Below are positions 32,511 through 40,023 of a stretch of DNA of 64,000 bases, in pieces (the first letter of the stretch is position 1; each line of letters begins with the position of its first letter). The stretch is taken from positions 843,504 through 907,503 of the forward strand of contig OY282355.1 in NCBI GenBank assembly GCA_958295525.1, in the 5' to 3' direction. This DNA comes from an uncultured Dehalococcoidia bacterium. Its GTDB lineage: Bacteria > Chloroflexota > Dehalococcoidia > Lucifugimonadales > Australimonadaceae. A program made the translations under genes and the position numbers. The notes beneath the pieces are model-generated. The model was not told where the DNA came from. It did not search any database and saw only the letters and a program-made list of their open reading frames with translations.

Positions 32511-33227
32511 CTAGCCTAGCCGAGCGGCAAGCCGCCGTTCAAGCCGCAGCCCCTCGCCAAGCGTCATATCCGCGCCCTCGTTGACGGCGCGCTTCACGAG
32601 CGCAAGCGCGTCCGGCGGCGCCGACGCAACGGCGCGCAGCCGCTCCTCCGCCTCGCGCAGCAGCCGCTCGCGGGGAACGACCCAGTCCGCGAACCCGGCG
32701 CGATGCGCTTCCTGCGCGGAGACGCGCCTGCCCGTGAGCGCCGCCTCCATTGCGCGAGGCAATCCAATGATGCGCGGAAGCGTTTGCGTCCCCCCCGCCG
32801 CCGGAATGAGCCCAAGCGACGCCTCCGGCAAGGCGAACACCGCGTCGGACGAGACGATTCGGAGGTCGCAGAGCGCGGCGATCTCGAGGCCGGAGCCGAA
32901 GCAGACGCCGTGCGCCGCCGCCATCGTCGGCTTCGGCAAGTCCAATAGCGCGCCCCACAGGTCGCGCGCCCACCGCGCATAGCGGGCGGCGGCCTGCGAC
33001 GGCGACGAGCCGAACTCCGCGAGATCCGCCCCCGCGCAGAAACCGCGCTCGCCCGCCCCCGCCACGAGCAGCCCGCGAACGTCCGGGTCGTCCCGCGCGG
33101 CGGTCAGCGCTTCCCAGAACTCGTCCCGCATCCGCAGGTTGAAAGCGTTGACCGCGTCCGGGCGGTTCAGCGTGATCACGGCTGCGCCGTCCCGCTTCTC
33201 GTAGCGCAGCGCGAGGAAGCCGCTCAT
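32511..33227 (-). CDS. enoyl-CoA hydratase/isomerase family protein
   Basis: 238-residue crotonase-fold protein. Oxyanion-hole segments: ERGFCAGADLAEFG and HGVCFGSGLEIAALCDLRI. The Glu in DAVFALPEASLGLIPAAGGTQTLPR fits the first catalytic glutamate position. Longer open sequence upstream in the frame is a shadow; ATG 33227 overlaps the neighbouring hydratase stop by 4 bases (ATGA). Likely acts in beta-oxidation with the adjacent synthetase. Confidence 0.88.
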   Translation of the reverse strand: MSGFLALRYEKRDGAAVITLNRPDAVNAFNLRMRDEFWEALTAARDDPDVRGLLVAGAGERGFCAGADLAEFGSSPSQAAARYARWARDLWGALLDLPKPTMAAAHGVCFGSGLEIAALCDLRIVSSDAVFALPEASLGLIPAAGGTQTLPRIIGLPRAMEAALTGRRVSAQEAHRAGFADWVVPRERLLREAEERLRAVASAPPDALALVKRAVNEGADMTLGEGLRLERRLAARLG

Positions 33228-33907
33228 CGCCCCTCGAATCGCGGCAGTCTCTTCTCCAGAAAACTGCGAACGCCCTCGGCGCGGTCGGCGGTCGCGTGCA
33301 GCAGAACGCTCAGGTCGGCCTCGAGGCGGAGGCCGTCGCGCAACGGAAGATCGGCGGACGCGGCGACGGCCTCCTTCACGTACTGCGCCGCGATGGGGCC
33401 CGCGCCGGCGATGGCCAGCGCAACGCGCTCCGCGTCCGCCTCGCTCGCGGCGCCTTGCGCGAGGCCGATGCGAACCGCCTCGTCCACGTCCGGCGCATCT
33501 CCCGCGAGCAGCATCCGCATCGCGGCGCCGCGCCCGACGGCGCGGGGAAGCCGCTGCGTGCCGCCGTGCCGGGGCGTCCGCCCGCCGCGCGCCTGCGCCA
33601 TCCGAAACGCCGCCGCCGCCCCTGCGAAACGAACGTCGGCGGCCAGCGCGAACTCCAGCGCCTCGTCGAAGCACGGGCCGCCGACCCACGCGACGACGGG
33701 AATGCGAAGCGCGGCGAGCGCCTCGACCAGGCCGGCGTCCGGATCCGCCCGCAGCGCCGCTCCCACTGCCTCCCAATCACCCGACACGAAAAGAACGCGC
33801 GCGTCCGGGTCGGCGTCCAGTTCGCGGAGGGCGTCCGCGAGCGCGAACGCGCCCTGCCCAACGGCGAGGGCGAGCCGGGCGGTTGCGTCGCGTATTTCGA
33901 TGAGCAT
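33224..33907 (-). CDS. divergent enoyl-CoA hydratase-fold protein
   Basis: 227-residue crotonase-fold protein, translationally coupled to the hydratase that follows. The first oxyanion segment is replaced by RVLFVSGDWEAVGAA, lacking the usual FxAGxD, and the second reads VGGPCFDEALEFALAADVRFAG rather than GxxxGGG. The GGTQRLPRAVG segment is retained. The changes suggest altered chemistry or a non-catalytic partner; this is an inference. Start ATG 33907. Confidence 0.78.
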   Translation of the reverse strand: MLIEIRDATARLALAVGQGAFALADALRELDADPDARVLFVSGDWEAVGAALRADPDAGLVEALAALRIPVVAWVGGPCFDEALEFALAADVRFAGAAAAFRMAQARGGRTPRHGGTQRLPRAVGRGAAMRMLLAGDAPDVDEAVRIGLAQGAASEADAERVALAIAGAGPIAAQYVKEAVAASADLPLRDGLRLEADLSVLLHATADRAEGVRSFLEKRLPRFEGR

Positions 33908-33949
33908 AGCGCGTCCTGCGGCGCGGCGGACTGAGCGTAGTCCTCGGCC

Positions 33950-34402
33950 CTAGCCCTCCGCCGTCAGCAGCGGGCCGCCCCACTCGCCGACGCGCTCCGG
34001 CGCGAGCCGCTCGAGGTCGGGGAGAAGGTCGAAGTCGGCGTCGGTCGAGACGACGCGCGAGACGCCTACCCTTCGCGCCACCGCCGCGTGAACGAGGTCG
34101 CGGGAACTAACGCCGGGGTAATCGTCGGCGAGCAGCGCGGCGCGCGCGACGTCTTCCGCCCGCACCGGTTCGATGCGCCCTTCCAGCAGTTCCGCGAAAT
34201 CCTTGAACAACTCCCTCCCCAAGCCCCACCGCCGCACCGAGCGATAGCGATGGATCAGTTCCTGCATAACCTCCGCGTCCGTGAGGAACGCGCGCGGATG
34301 CGCGGCGACCATCGCCATCACCTCGATGCACGGCGCCTTCAGCGGATGGTCCGCCCCGGCGGCGTACATCGGAACGTTCGCGTCTACGAGAACCGGCGCC
34401 AA
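33950..34402 (-). CDS. VapC-type PIN toxin
   Basis: 150 residues starting at TTG 34402. PIN acidic residues: VLVDANVPMYAAG, TDAEVMQELIHRY, VSSRDLVHAAVARRVG and VVSTDADFDLLP. Predicted tRNA/rRNA-cleaving ribonuclease. It lies 12 bases after the ribbon-helix-helix gene on the same strand. Confidence 0.87.
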   Translation of the reverse strand: MAPVLVDANVPMYAAGADHPLKAPCIEVMAMVAAHPRAFLTDAEVMQELIHRYRSVRRWGLGRELFKDFAELLEGRIEPVRAEDVARAALLADDYPGVSSRDLVHAAVARRVGVSRVVSTDADFDLLPDLERLAPERVGEWGGPLLTAEG

Positions 34403-34414
34403 GCGAATCCGAAC

Positions 34415-34696
34415 CTACGCGCCGGCGCCGGTCTCGACGGGCTCGCCGAAGGCGCCGAGGAGCCCGTACTTGTCGTCCAACTGGCGCTTGAGGACATCGG
34501 GGTCGGGCATCGCCTCGCCGTTCAGGTTGACGAGCCGCTCGAAGGCGCGCTTGCGCCGCTGGCGCGAAATCTCCTCGTAGGCGTCGTCTATGAGCGAGCG
34601 CACGACGTCGGAGACCGGCGCGCCCTTGGTTTGCGCCATCTCTTCGAGCCGCGAGCGCCGCGCGTCGTCAAGCCGCACTTCCAGCCGCGTCGTCAT
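34415..34696 (-). CDS. ribbon-helix-helix antitoxin (VapB/CopG-like)
   Basis: 93 residues. TTRLEVRLDDARRSRLEEMA and APVSDVVRSLIDDAYEE form a beta strand plus two helices typical of CopG/Arc-type DNA-binding domains; the rest is charged and would bind the PIN toxin. ATG 34696 has GGAGG upstream on the minus strand. Likely autorepressor of the pair. Confidence 0.85.
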   Translation of the reverse strand: MTTRLEVRLDDARRSRLEEMAQTKGAPVSDVVRSLIDDAYEEISRQRRKRAFERLVNLNGEAMPDPDVLKRQLDDKYGLLGAFGEPVETGAGA

Positions 34697-34909
34697 AGCC
34701 GTTCCTCCGTGTACGGAAGGTTATGCACGGATAATAGCATACGGCGGCGGCGCAAGCAAGCCCCCTGTACTCACTGGCTTCGCCGTATTTGGGCGCAGCG
34801 CCTGGAGGCGGCCTCGCAACCCCCCGCTGCTCCTGCTTATTGCACGAGCGCACCCCTTGACGCGGCGCGGGCGGATTCGTATCGTGCGGGAAGTTCCGTC
34901 CCGGCGTCC

Positions 34910-35040
34910 CCCCCTGTCCCGTCGTTCCCGCGTAGGCGGAACCCTCGTCCCTTTGTCCCGTCGTTCCCGCGTAAGCGGGATCCTCGCCCCCTGTCCTGTC
35001 GTTCCCGCGTAGGCGGGAACCTCGCCCCCGAACGCGGCGC
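34910..35040. repeat. three IR units upstream of prs
   Basis: Units near 34919, 34960 and 35000 share CCGTCGTTCCCGCGTAGGCG cores. The gap 34697-35128 otherwise shows only a TAGAAT -10-like box near 35073 and a GC-rich GGCGGCGGCGCCATCCGCCGCC hairpin before prs. Confidence 0.82.
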
Positions 35041-35128
35041 GCGGATCCAAGCCGCCCTTCCGCGCATTCGTGTAGAATTGGCGGCGGCGCCATCCGCCGC
35101 CGACCACCCTGCCAGCCCGGAGCGCAGA

Positions 35129-36091
35129 ATGCCCCTCTACGAAGAACTCAAAATCTTCTCCGGCAACTCCAACCCGTCCCTCGCCTCCGCCGTCGCCGGC
35201 TACCTCGGCTCCCCCCTCAGCGCCCTGCAGGCTTTCAAATTCAGCAACGACAACACGTTCGTCCGCATCCACGAGAACGTCCGCCAGCGCGACGTCTTCC
35301 TTATGCAGTCCTTCTCCGTGCCGGTCAACGACCACGTGATGGAGATGCTGATAATGATAGACGCCGCCAAGCGCGCCTCGGCGGGGCGCATCACGGCGGT
35401 CATCCCTTACTACGGCTACGGACGCACCGACAAGAAAGACCAGCCCCGCGTGCCGATCACCGCCCGCCTCATCGCCGACCTGCTCACCACCGCCGGCGCC
35501 GACCGCGTCCTCACGATGGACCTCCACGCAGGCCAAATCCAAGGCTTCTTCAACATTCCGGTGGACGAACTCACCGCGATGCCCATCATCGTCGACCACT
35601 TCAAGACTCTCCAACTGAAAAACCCCGTCGTCGTCGCGGTGGACATCGGCATATCCAAGCGCGCCCGCGATATGGCCGAGCAACTCGAGGCGCCCCTCGC
35701 CATCATCGAGAAGCGCCGCACCGGCAACGACGACAAAAGCGAACTGCTGAACGTCATCGGCGAGGTCGAGGGCAAGACGGCCATCCTTATGGACGACGAG
35801 GTGGACACCGGCGGAACGATGGTGAACGCCGCCGCCGCGCTCGAGAACGCGGGCGTCATCGGCGTCTACGCCACGTCCACGCACGCCGTCCTCTCCGGCG
35901 GCGCCGCGGAGCGCCTCAAGAACGGCCCCGTCCGCAGTTACGTCTGCACCGACACCATCCCCCTCCCGCCGGGCAAGATGAACGGCGGCGTCAAAATCGT
36001 CTCCATCGCCCCGCTCTTGGGAGAAGCCATCCTCCGCATCCACACTGGAACGTCCGTCGGCGCGATGTTCCAGAAGCAAACGTATGCCTGA
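35129..36091 (+). CDS. prs: ribose-phosphate pyrophosphokinase
   Basis: 320-residue PRPP synthase (ribose 5-phosphate + ATP), supplying HisG and nucleotide synthesis. LKIFSGNSNPSLASAVA, the flexible loop YYGYGRTDKKDQPRVPITARL, metal-site LTMDLHAGQIQGFFNIPVDE and the PRPP loop LMDDEVDTGGTMVNAA are clear (the usual DDIVDTGGT here has E for I). The long in-frame upstream sequence is shadow; ATG 35129 with GGAGCGCAGA before it is the family start. The stop overlaps the DUF3090 start by 8 bases. Confidence 0.95.
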   Translation: MPLYEELKIFSGNSNPSLASAVAGYLGSPLSALQAFKFSNDNTFVRIHENVRQRDVFLMQSFSVPVNDHVMEMLIMIDAAKRASAGRITAVIPYYGYGRTDKKDQPRVPITARLIADLLTTAGADRVLTMDLHAGQIQGFFNIPVDELTAMPIIVDHFKTLQLKNPVVVAVDIGISKRARDMAEQLEAPLAIIEKRRTGNDDKSELLNVIGEVEGKTAILMDDEVDTGGTMVNAAAALENAGVIGVYATSTHAVLSGGAAERLKNGPVRSYVCTDTIPLPPGKMNGGVKIVSIAPLLGEAILRIHTGTSVGAMFQKQTYA

Positions 36092-36572
36092 CGACCGCGT
36101 GTACGCCCGCCACGACCTCGGCGTCTGCTCCCTGGTGGAGCCGGAGTCCGTCGGCCCGCCCGGCCAGCGCTTCTTCCGCATCCGCGCCGCCGGAGAGAAC
36201 GGCTCCGCCCTCCTCTGGCTCGAAAAGGAGGAACTCCGCGAACTCGCCTCGGCGGTCAAGCGCATCCTCGGCTCCTCCGTCCGCGCCACCGGCGAGCCCG
36301 TCGCCGCCGCCAGCCCCAACGACCGCGCCGACTTCAACCATAAGGTCACCGCCCTCTCCATCGGCCACGACCGCGACTCCGCGCGCTATATGGTGCTCGC
36401 CCACTGCTCCGACGAGGAAGGCGACGCCATCGCCCTCTGGCTGGAGCGCGACTCGCTGGATTGGCTCGCCGACCGCGCGTTCGAGGTCTGCGACGCCGGA
36501 CGCCCGCGCTGCGCCTTCTGCGGGGCGCCCCTCGCCGACGCCGCCCGCCACGCCTGCCCCCGCTCCAACTGA
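36084..36572 (+). CDS. DUF3090 family protein
   Basis: 162 residues. FFRIRAAGENGSALLWLEKEELRELASAVKR and SIGHDRDSARYMVLAHCSDEE match the DUF3090 layout, ending in a small zinc-knuckle-like CAFCGAPL...HACPRSN. DUF3090 genes usually neighbour SCO1664-type kinases, as here (next start 2 bases after the stop), mostly in Actinobacteria. The function is unknown. It overlaps prs by 8 bases, so the three genes are probably one operon. Confidence 0.85.
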   Translation: MPDDRVYARHDLGVCSLVEPESVGPPGQRFFRIRAAGENGSALLWLEKEELRELASAVKRILGSSVRATGEPVAAASPNDRADFNHKVTALSIGHDRDSARYMVLAHCSDEEGDAIALWLERDSLDWLADRAFEVCDAGRPRCAFCGAPLADAARHACPRSN

Positions 36573-36574
36573 CG

Positions 36575-37348
36575 ATGACGCTCTACGCCCACTACCCCTA
36601 CGCCGAACTGGCGCAGGGACGCCACGACGTGCCCCCATCGTCCCCCAACGCCGAGGCGTTCGTCCGCGAGGCGGAGATCGGCGACGGCTGGCTGCATCCC
36701 GCCGCATCCAATTACACGTTCGTCGCCCGGCTCGCGCTCGACGGCAAGGAGGGGTGGGGCGTCTACAAGCCGCAGGCCGGCGAGCGCCCGCTGCGCGACT
36801 TCCCGCCCGGCACGCTCCACCGGCGCGAACGCGCGGCCTACGAGTTCTCCAAAGCGCTCGGCTGGGGACTAATTCCGCCGACTACGACCCGCGAGGGCGA
36901 AGCGGGCGAGGGCTCCCTTCAACTGTTCGTCCCCCACGACCCGCAAGCCAACTTCTTCACGCTGCGGGACGACCATTGCGAGGAATCTTTCCGCCTCGCC
37001 GTCTTCGATCTGCTCGCCAACAACGCCGACCGCAAGGGCGGGCACTGCTTCCCAGGGCCGGACGGGCGAGTCTGGGCCGTGGACAACGGCCTGACCTTCC
37101 ATGAGGAGCCGAAACTGCGGACGGTGATCTGGGATTTCTCAGGCGAGGCCGTCCCGTCCAACTTGCTGGCCGACGCGGAGCGCGCGCTCCGCGAGTTGGA
37201 CGAAGGCAGAGCCTGCGCGGACGCGCTCGCCGGTCTCCTGGCGCCCGCCGAACTGGACGCCCTCCGCGAGCGCATGCGGCGCCTGCTCGCCGATCCTGCG
37301 ATGCCGTCGCCCCGCACGCGCCGCGACCTCCCCTGGCCGTGGCTGTGA
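36575..37348 (+). CDS. SCO1664-family kinase-like protein
   Basis: 257 residues related to PI3/4-kinase-like proteins of the SCO1664 family. YTFVARLALDGKEGWGVYKPQAGERPL supplies the nucleotide-binding lysine, FRLAVFDLLANNADRKGGHCF the catalytic loop (D-x-x-x-N-N-A-D-R), and VWAVDNGLTFHEEPKLRTVIW the metal-binding aspartate. The substrate is unknown; it may phosphorylate a protein or a small molecule. ATG 36575 immediately follows the DUF3090 stop. Longer open sequence upstream is shadow. Confidence 0.83.
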   Translation: MTLYAHYPYAELAQGRHDVPPSSPNAEAFVREAEIGDGWLHPAASNYTFVARLALDGKEGWGVYKPQAGERPLRDFPPGTLHRRERAAYEFSKALGWGLIPPTTTREGEAGEGSLQLFVPHDPQANFFTLRDDHCEESFRLAVFDLLANNADRKGGHCFPGPDGRVWAVDNGLTFHEEPKLRTVIWDFSGEAVPSNLLADAERALRELDEGRACADALAGLLAPAELDALRERMRRLLADPAMPSPRTRRDLPWPWL

Positions 37349-37508
37349 GCGGGCGGTTTCGCTGCACAAACCCTATCGCCCGCTCGGTCGGCGACGCCTA
37401 GCGAGGGGCAAGCCGGGTTCGCTTCTCTTGCGGCCGCGCCCGCAGCCATTGGCGCGAGCATATCGACTATCCAAGACATCCCGGCGGAGGGGCGCCTCAG
37501 CGCCTCGG

Positions 37509-38459
37509 TCAGCCTCTCGGCGGAGCGGGAGGCGCGGGCGCGTCCGAAGGCTGGCCTCTGCCGAGGAGACTCGCGGCGCGGCGGCGCAGTTCGCGGATGG
37601 GATACGTCTTGGGCGCGACGCCGGAGGTCAGTTGTCCGACCGTTTCGCGCCTGCCGAGGATCATCGCGCCGCGCCACCGGCGCAACTCGCTGGGGCGCGG
37701 CGCGGCGTCCGGCGACGCGGCGAACGTCTCGAACGGCGCCCACTCTTTGGCGCGGGCGTTCCGAAGCGCCGCCGCGCCTCCCGCTTCCTGAACGGCGAGG
37801 ATTCCGGCGGCCAAGTCCCATACCCACGGGCCGTTGAAAATTGCGTAGTCGAACACGCCCAGCGCCGCCATCGCCGTTTCGTAGCCCGCGCTGCCCGTGT
37901 TCCGCAAGTCGCCCAAGCGTCGGCGCAAGTTCCGGTGATGCGTGAACATCCGCAGAAAGTAGCCCGGGACGGACGCCATGCGGCGCGGCGGATCGGACGG
38001 CTCGACGGCGAGCGGACGGCCATCCTCGAACGCTCCGCCGCCGCGGCGCGCGTGAACGACGCGCCCCTCGATTCCGCCGACGCGCGGAATGTAGATCGCG
38101 CCCGCAGCCGGCGCGCCGCGCTCCAGCGCGCACACCATGCAGGCGAACATCGGCAAGCCGTGCAGGAAGTTCGTCGTGCCGTCCAGCGGATCCACGACCC
38201 AAGTCACCTCGCGCGGCTCGTCGGATTCCGACTCAGTCTCCTCGGTTACGACGCCGTGCTCGGGGAAGCGGCGGGCGAGTTCGGCGCGGAGGCGCTCGTC
38301 GGCGGCGCGGTCGGCGTCGGTCACCGGGTTGCGGTTGTTCGCCGACTTGTAGTCCACGCTCAACGGCTGATCGAAGTAGCGCATAAGGACGGCGCCCGCG
38401 TCGCGGACGAGGCCGCATGCCTGCGTTTCCATCTCGCTGAGTTGAGCGTCGTCGAGCAT
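37509..38459 (-). CDS. inositol-monophosphatase family phosphatase
   Basis: 316 residues of the lithium-sensitive sugar phosphatase fold. Metal sites: NPVTDADRAADE, VVTEETES, WVVDPLDGTTNFLHG and the late WVWDLAAGILAVQEAGG. Known members hydrolyse inositol phosphates, PAP, fructose bisphosphate or histidinol phosphate. No histidinol-phosphatase gene is seen near the his operon, so this is one candidate for that role. The C-terminal 50 residues are Arg/Pro-rich. It converges with SCO1664. Confidence 0.88.
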   Translation of the reverse strand: MLDDAQLSEMETQACGLVRDAGAVLMRYFDQPLSVDYKSANNRNPVTDADRAADERLRAELARRFPEHGVVTEETESESDEPREVTWVVDPLDGTTNFLHGLPMFACMVCALERGAPAAGAIYIPRVGGIEGRVVHARRGGGAFEDGRPLAVEPSDPPRRMASVPGYFLRMFTHHRNLRRRLGDLRNTGSAGYETAMAALGVFDYAIFNGPWVWDLAAGILAVQEAGGAAALRNARAKEWAPFETFAASPDAAPRPSELRRWRGAMILGRRETVGQLTSGVAPKTYPIRELRRRAASLLGRGQPSDAPAPPAPPRG

Positions 38460-38554
38460 TCGGCCTGCCTGCGCCCGCCGCTGGGGGCGGACGCGAACGA
38501 TGAGATTCGCCCGCGATTGTACAACAGCGCGAGCTCGCCCTCCCTTGCCTCGCC

Positions 38555-38895
38555 CTGCCCGCGCAGGCGGGAATCCAGTCGGCGCGCCGTCTGTTTTGCG
38601 TAAATCAAGCCTCTCTCTGTCTCTACCCTACCCTGCCGCGCCCACATCATCCCCGGATTCCTGGATTCCCGGGTAGGCGGGAATCCAGGACAGGGCGCGC
38701 CCCGGCAGTGGCCCCGCATGCGCGTGGAGGCGCTCCCAGTAGGTTCCCGCTTTCGCAGTCAGGGCGTGGCGCGTGGGGCGCTAGGGAGACGGGGCGCTGC
38801 ACGCCTCATCCGGCGCTACGCGCCTCTGGGTTCCCGCCTTCGCGGGAATGACGTGGCAAGAGGGGGCGAGATTCCCGCCTGCGCGGGAATGACGG
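38555..38895. repeat. IR units, TGTTTTGCG segment and reversed composite repeat
   Basis: The 550-base gap before the dehydrogenase gene contains IR units near 38560 and 38665, the 38588-38638 segment shared with 27045-27093, and a reversed composite at 38735-38890 (CCCAGTAGGTTCCCG, GGGCGCTAGGGAGACGGGGCG, then two IR units). Confidence 0.83.
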
Positions 38896-38996
38896 GCAAG
38901 AGGCAGGAACGGCGATGCGCTGCGCCGTCTCCTTTCGCAGGGCGCTCCTTCGCAGGGCGGCCTTGTCTCTTTATAGCGGGCGCTGCGCGCTTGTGC

Positions 38997-39002
38997 GATG
39001 AT
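38997..39002 (+). promoter_or_regulatory. -10 box giving a leaderless dehydrogenase mRNA
   Basis: GATGAT followed by 7 bases (GCGGCCT) and ATG 39010, the same geometry as at 21195 and 43218. This favours ATG 39010 over the ATGs at 38998 and 39001 that overlap the box. Confidence 0.4.
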
Positions 39003-39009
39003 GCGGCCT

Positions 39010-39873
39010 ATGACCACCGTGGGATTCGTCGGGCTGGGGCGGATGGGGAAGCCGATGGCGCTGCGCCTGCTGCGGGCGGGGTTCGCCGTCGTCGCGCTTT
39101 CGCGGTCGCGCGCGCCGGTCGAGGAGGTCGCCGCGGCCGGCGCGGAGGAAGGCGCGTCGCTCGCCGACGTCGCGGGGCGGGCCGAGATCGTTTGCACGTG
39201 CCTGCCGGACGTCGCGGCGTCGCGCAGCGCGTACCTGGGCGCGGACGGCCTCGCGGCGAACGCTCGGGCGGGGCGGACGTTCGTCGAGCACGGCACGATT
39301 GCGCCGTCGCTGGCGGTCGAGGTTCGGGATGCGCTGGCGCTGCGGGGCGCGGGCTACGTGGACGCGCCCGTCTCCGGGGGCGTGGAGCGCGCCGAAAGCG
39401 GAACGCTCACGATTATGGCGGGCGGGTCGGCGCGGGACTTCGAGGCGGCGCGTCCGGCGCTGGAGGCTATGGGGTCGGCGATTCATCACGCGGGGCCCGT
39501 GGGTCAGGGCAGTCTGATGAAATTGACGAATCAGTTGCTGGTGGGCGTCCATACGCTTGCCGCGTGCGAGGGGTTCGCATTCGGAGAGGCGGCGGGCGCG
39601 GACGGGGCGCAGTTGGGGGATGCGCTGAGGTCGTCGTGGGGAGCGAGCGCGATGCTGGCGCGGAACTGGCCGCTGCTGCTGTCGGGCGATTACGGCTCGC
39701 TCGCGCCGGTGCGTCTGCTTGCGAAAGACCTCGGCCTTGTGGAGGACGCGGCGCGCGAGTTGGGGGTATCGCTGCCGCTGGCGCAACGCGCGCGGGCGCT
39801 GTTCGACGAGGCGATGGCGCGCGGCTTAGGCGAGGATGACGTGGCGTCGATGATTCGGGTCGTGATGGGCTAG
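39010..39873 (+). CDS. NAD(P)-dependent oxidoreductase, 3-hydroxyisobutyrate dehydrogenase family
   Basis: 287 residues. Rossmann motif VGFVGLGRMGKPMALRLLRAG at the N-terminus, DAPVSGGVERAESGTLTIMAGG substrate-binding region, and the catalytic lysine in GQGSLMKLTNQLL. Beta-hydroxyacid dehydrogenases of this family act on 3-hydroxyisobutyrate, tartronate semialdehyde and others; with icmF in the window a role in valine/isobutyrate metabolism is plausible. Start at ATG 39010 because of the -10 geometry. Confidence 0.88.
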   Translation: MTTVGFVGLGRMGKPMALRLLRAGFAVVALSRSRAPVEEVAAAGAEEGASLADVAGRAEIVCTCLPDVAASRSAYLGADGLAANARAGRTFVEHGTIAPSLAVEVRDALALRGAGYVDAPVSGGVERAESGTLTIMAGGSARDFEAARPALEAMGSAIHHAGPVGQGSLMKLTNQLLVGVHTLAACEGFAFGEAAGADGAQLGDALRSSWGASAMLARNWPLLLSGDYGSLAPVRLLAKDLGLVEDAARELGVSLPLAQRARALFDEAMARGLGEDDVASMIRVVMG

Positions 39874-39904
39874 GAAAGAGAGAGGGCTGCCCTGCCCCCC
39901 TCCT

Positions 39905-39940
39905 CCTTCGTCATTCCTGCGTAGGCGGGAATCTCGTCCC
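39905..39940. repeat. IR unit between convergent genes
   Basis: One IR unit (CATTCCTGCGTAGGCGGGAA) near 39911 in the gap between the dehydrogenase and the propeller lipoprotein. Confidence 0.8.
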
Positions 39941-40023
39941 CCTGCCCTAGCAATCGGCGAGGGCGCGCAAGCGGCGCAGGTCGCGCATCGCCGCTGCCCG
40001 CATACACCGAATTGCGCTGATGC

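Noticed and set aside
36919-38202. 427-codon minus-strand frame between the inositol-phosphatase and SCO1664 genes
   Set aside because: Arg/Ala-rich shadow overlapping two well-supported genes in other frames.
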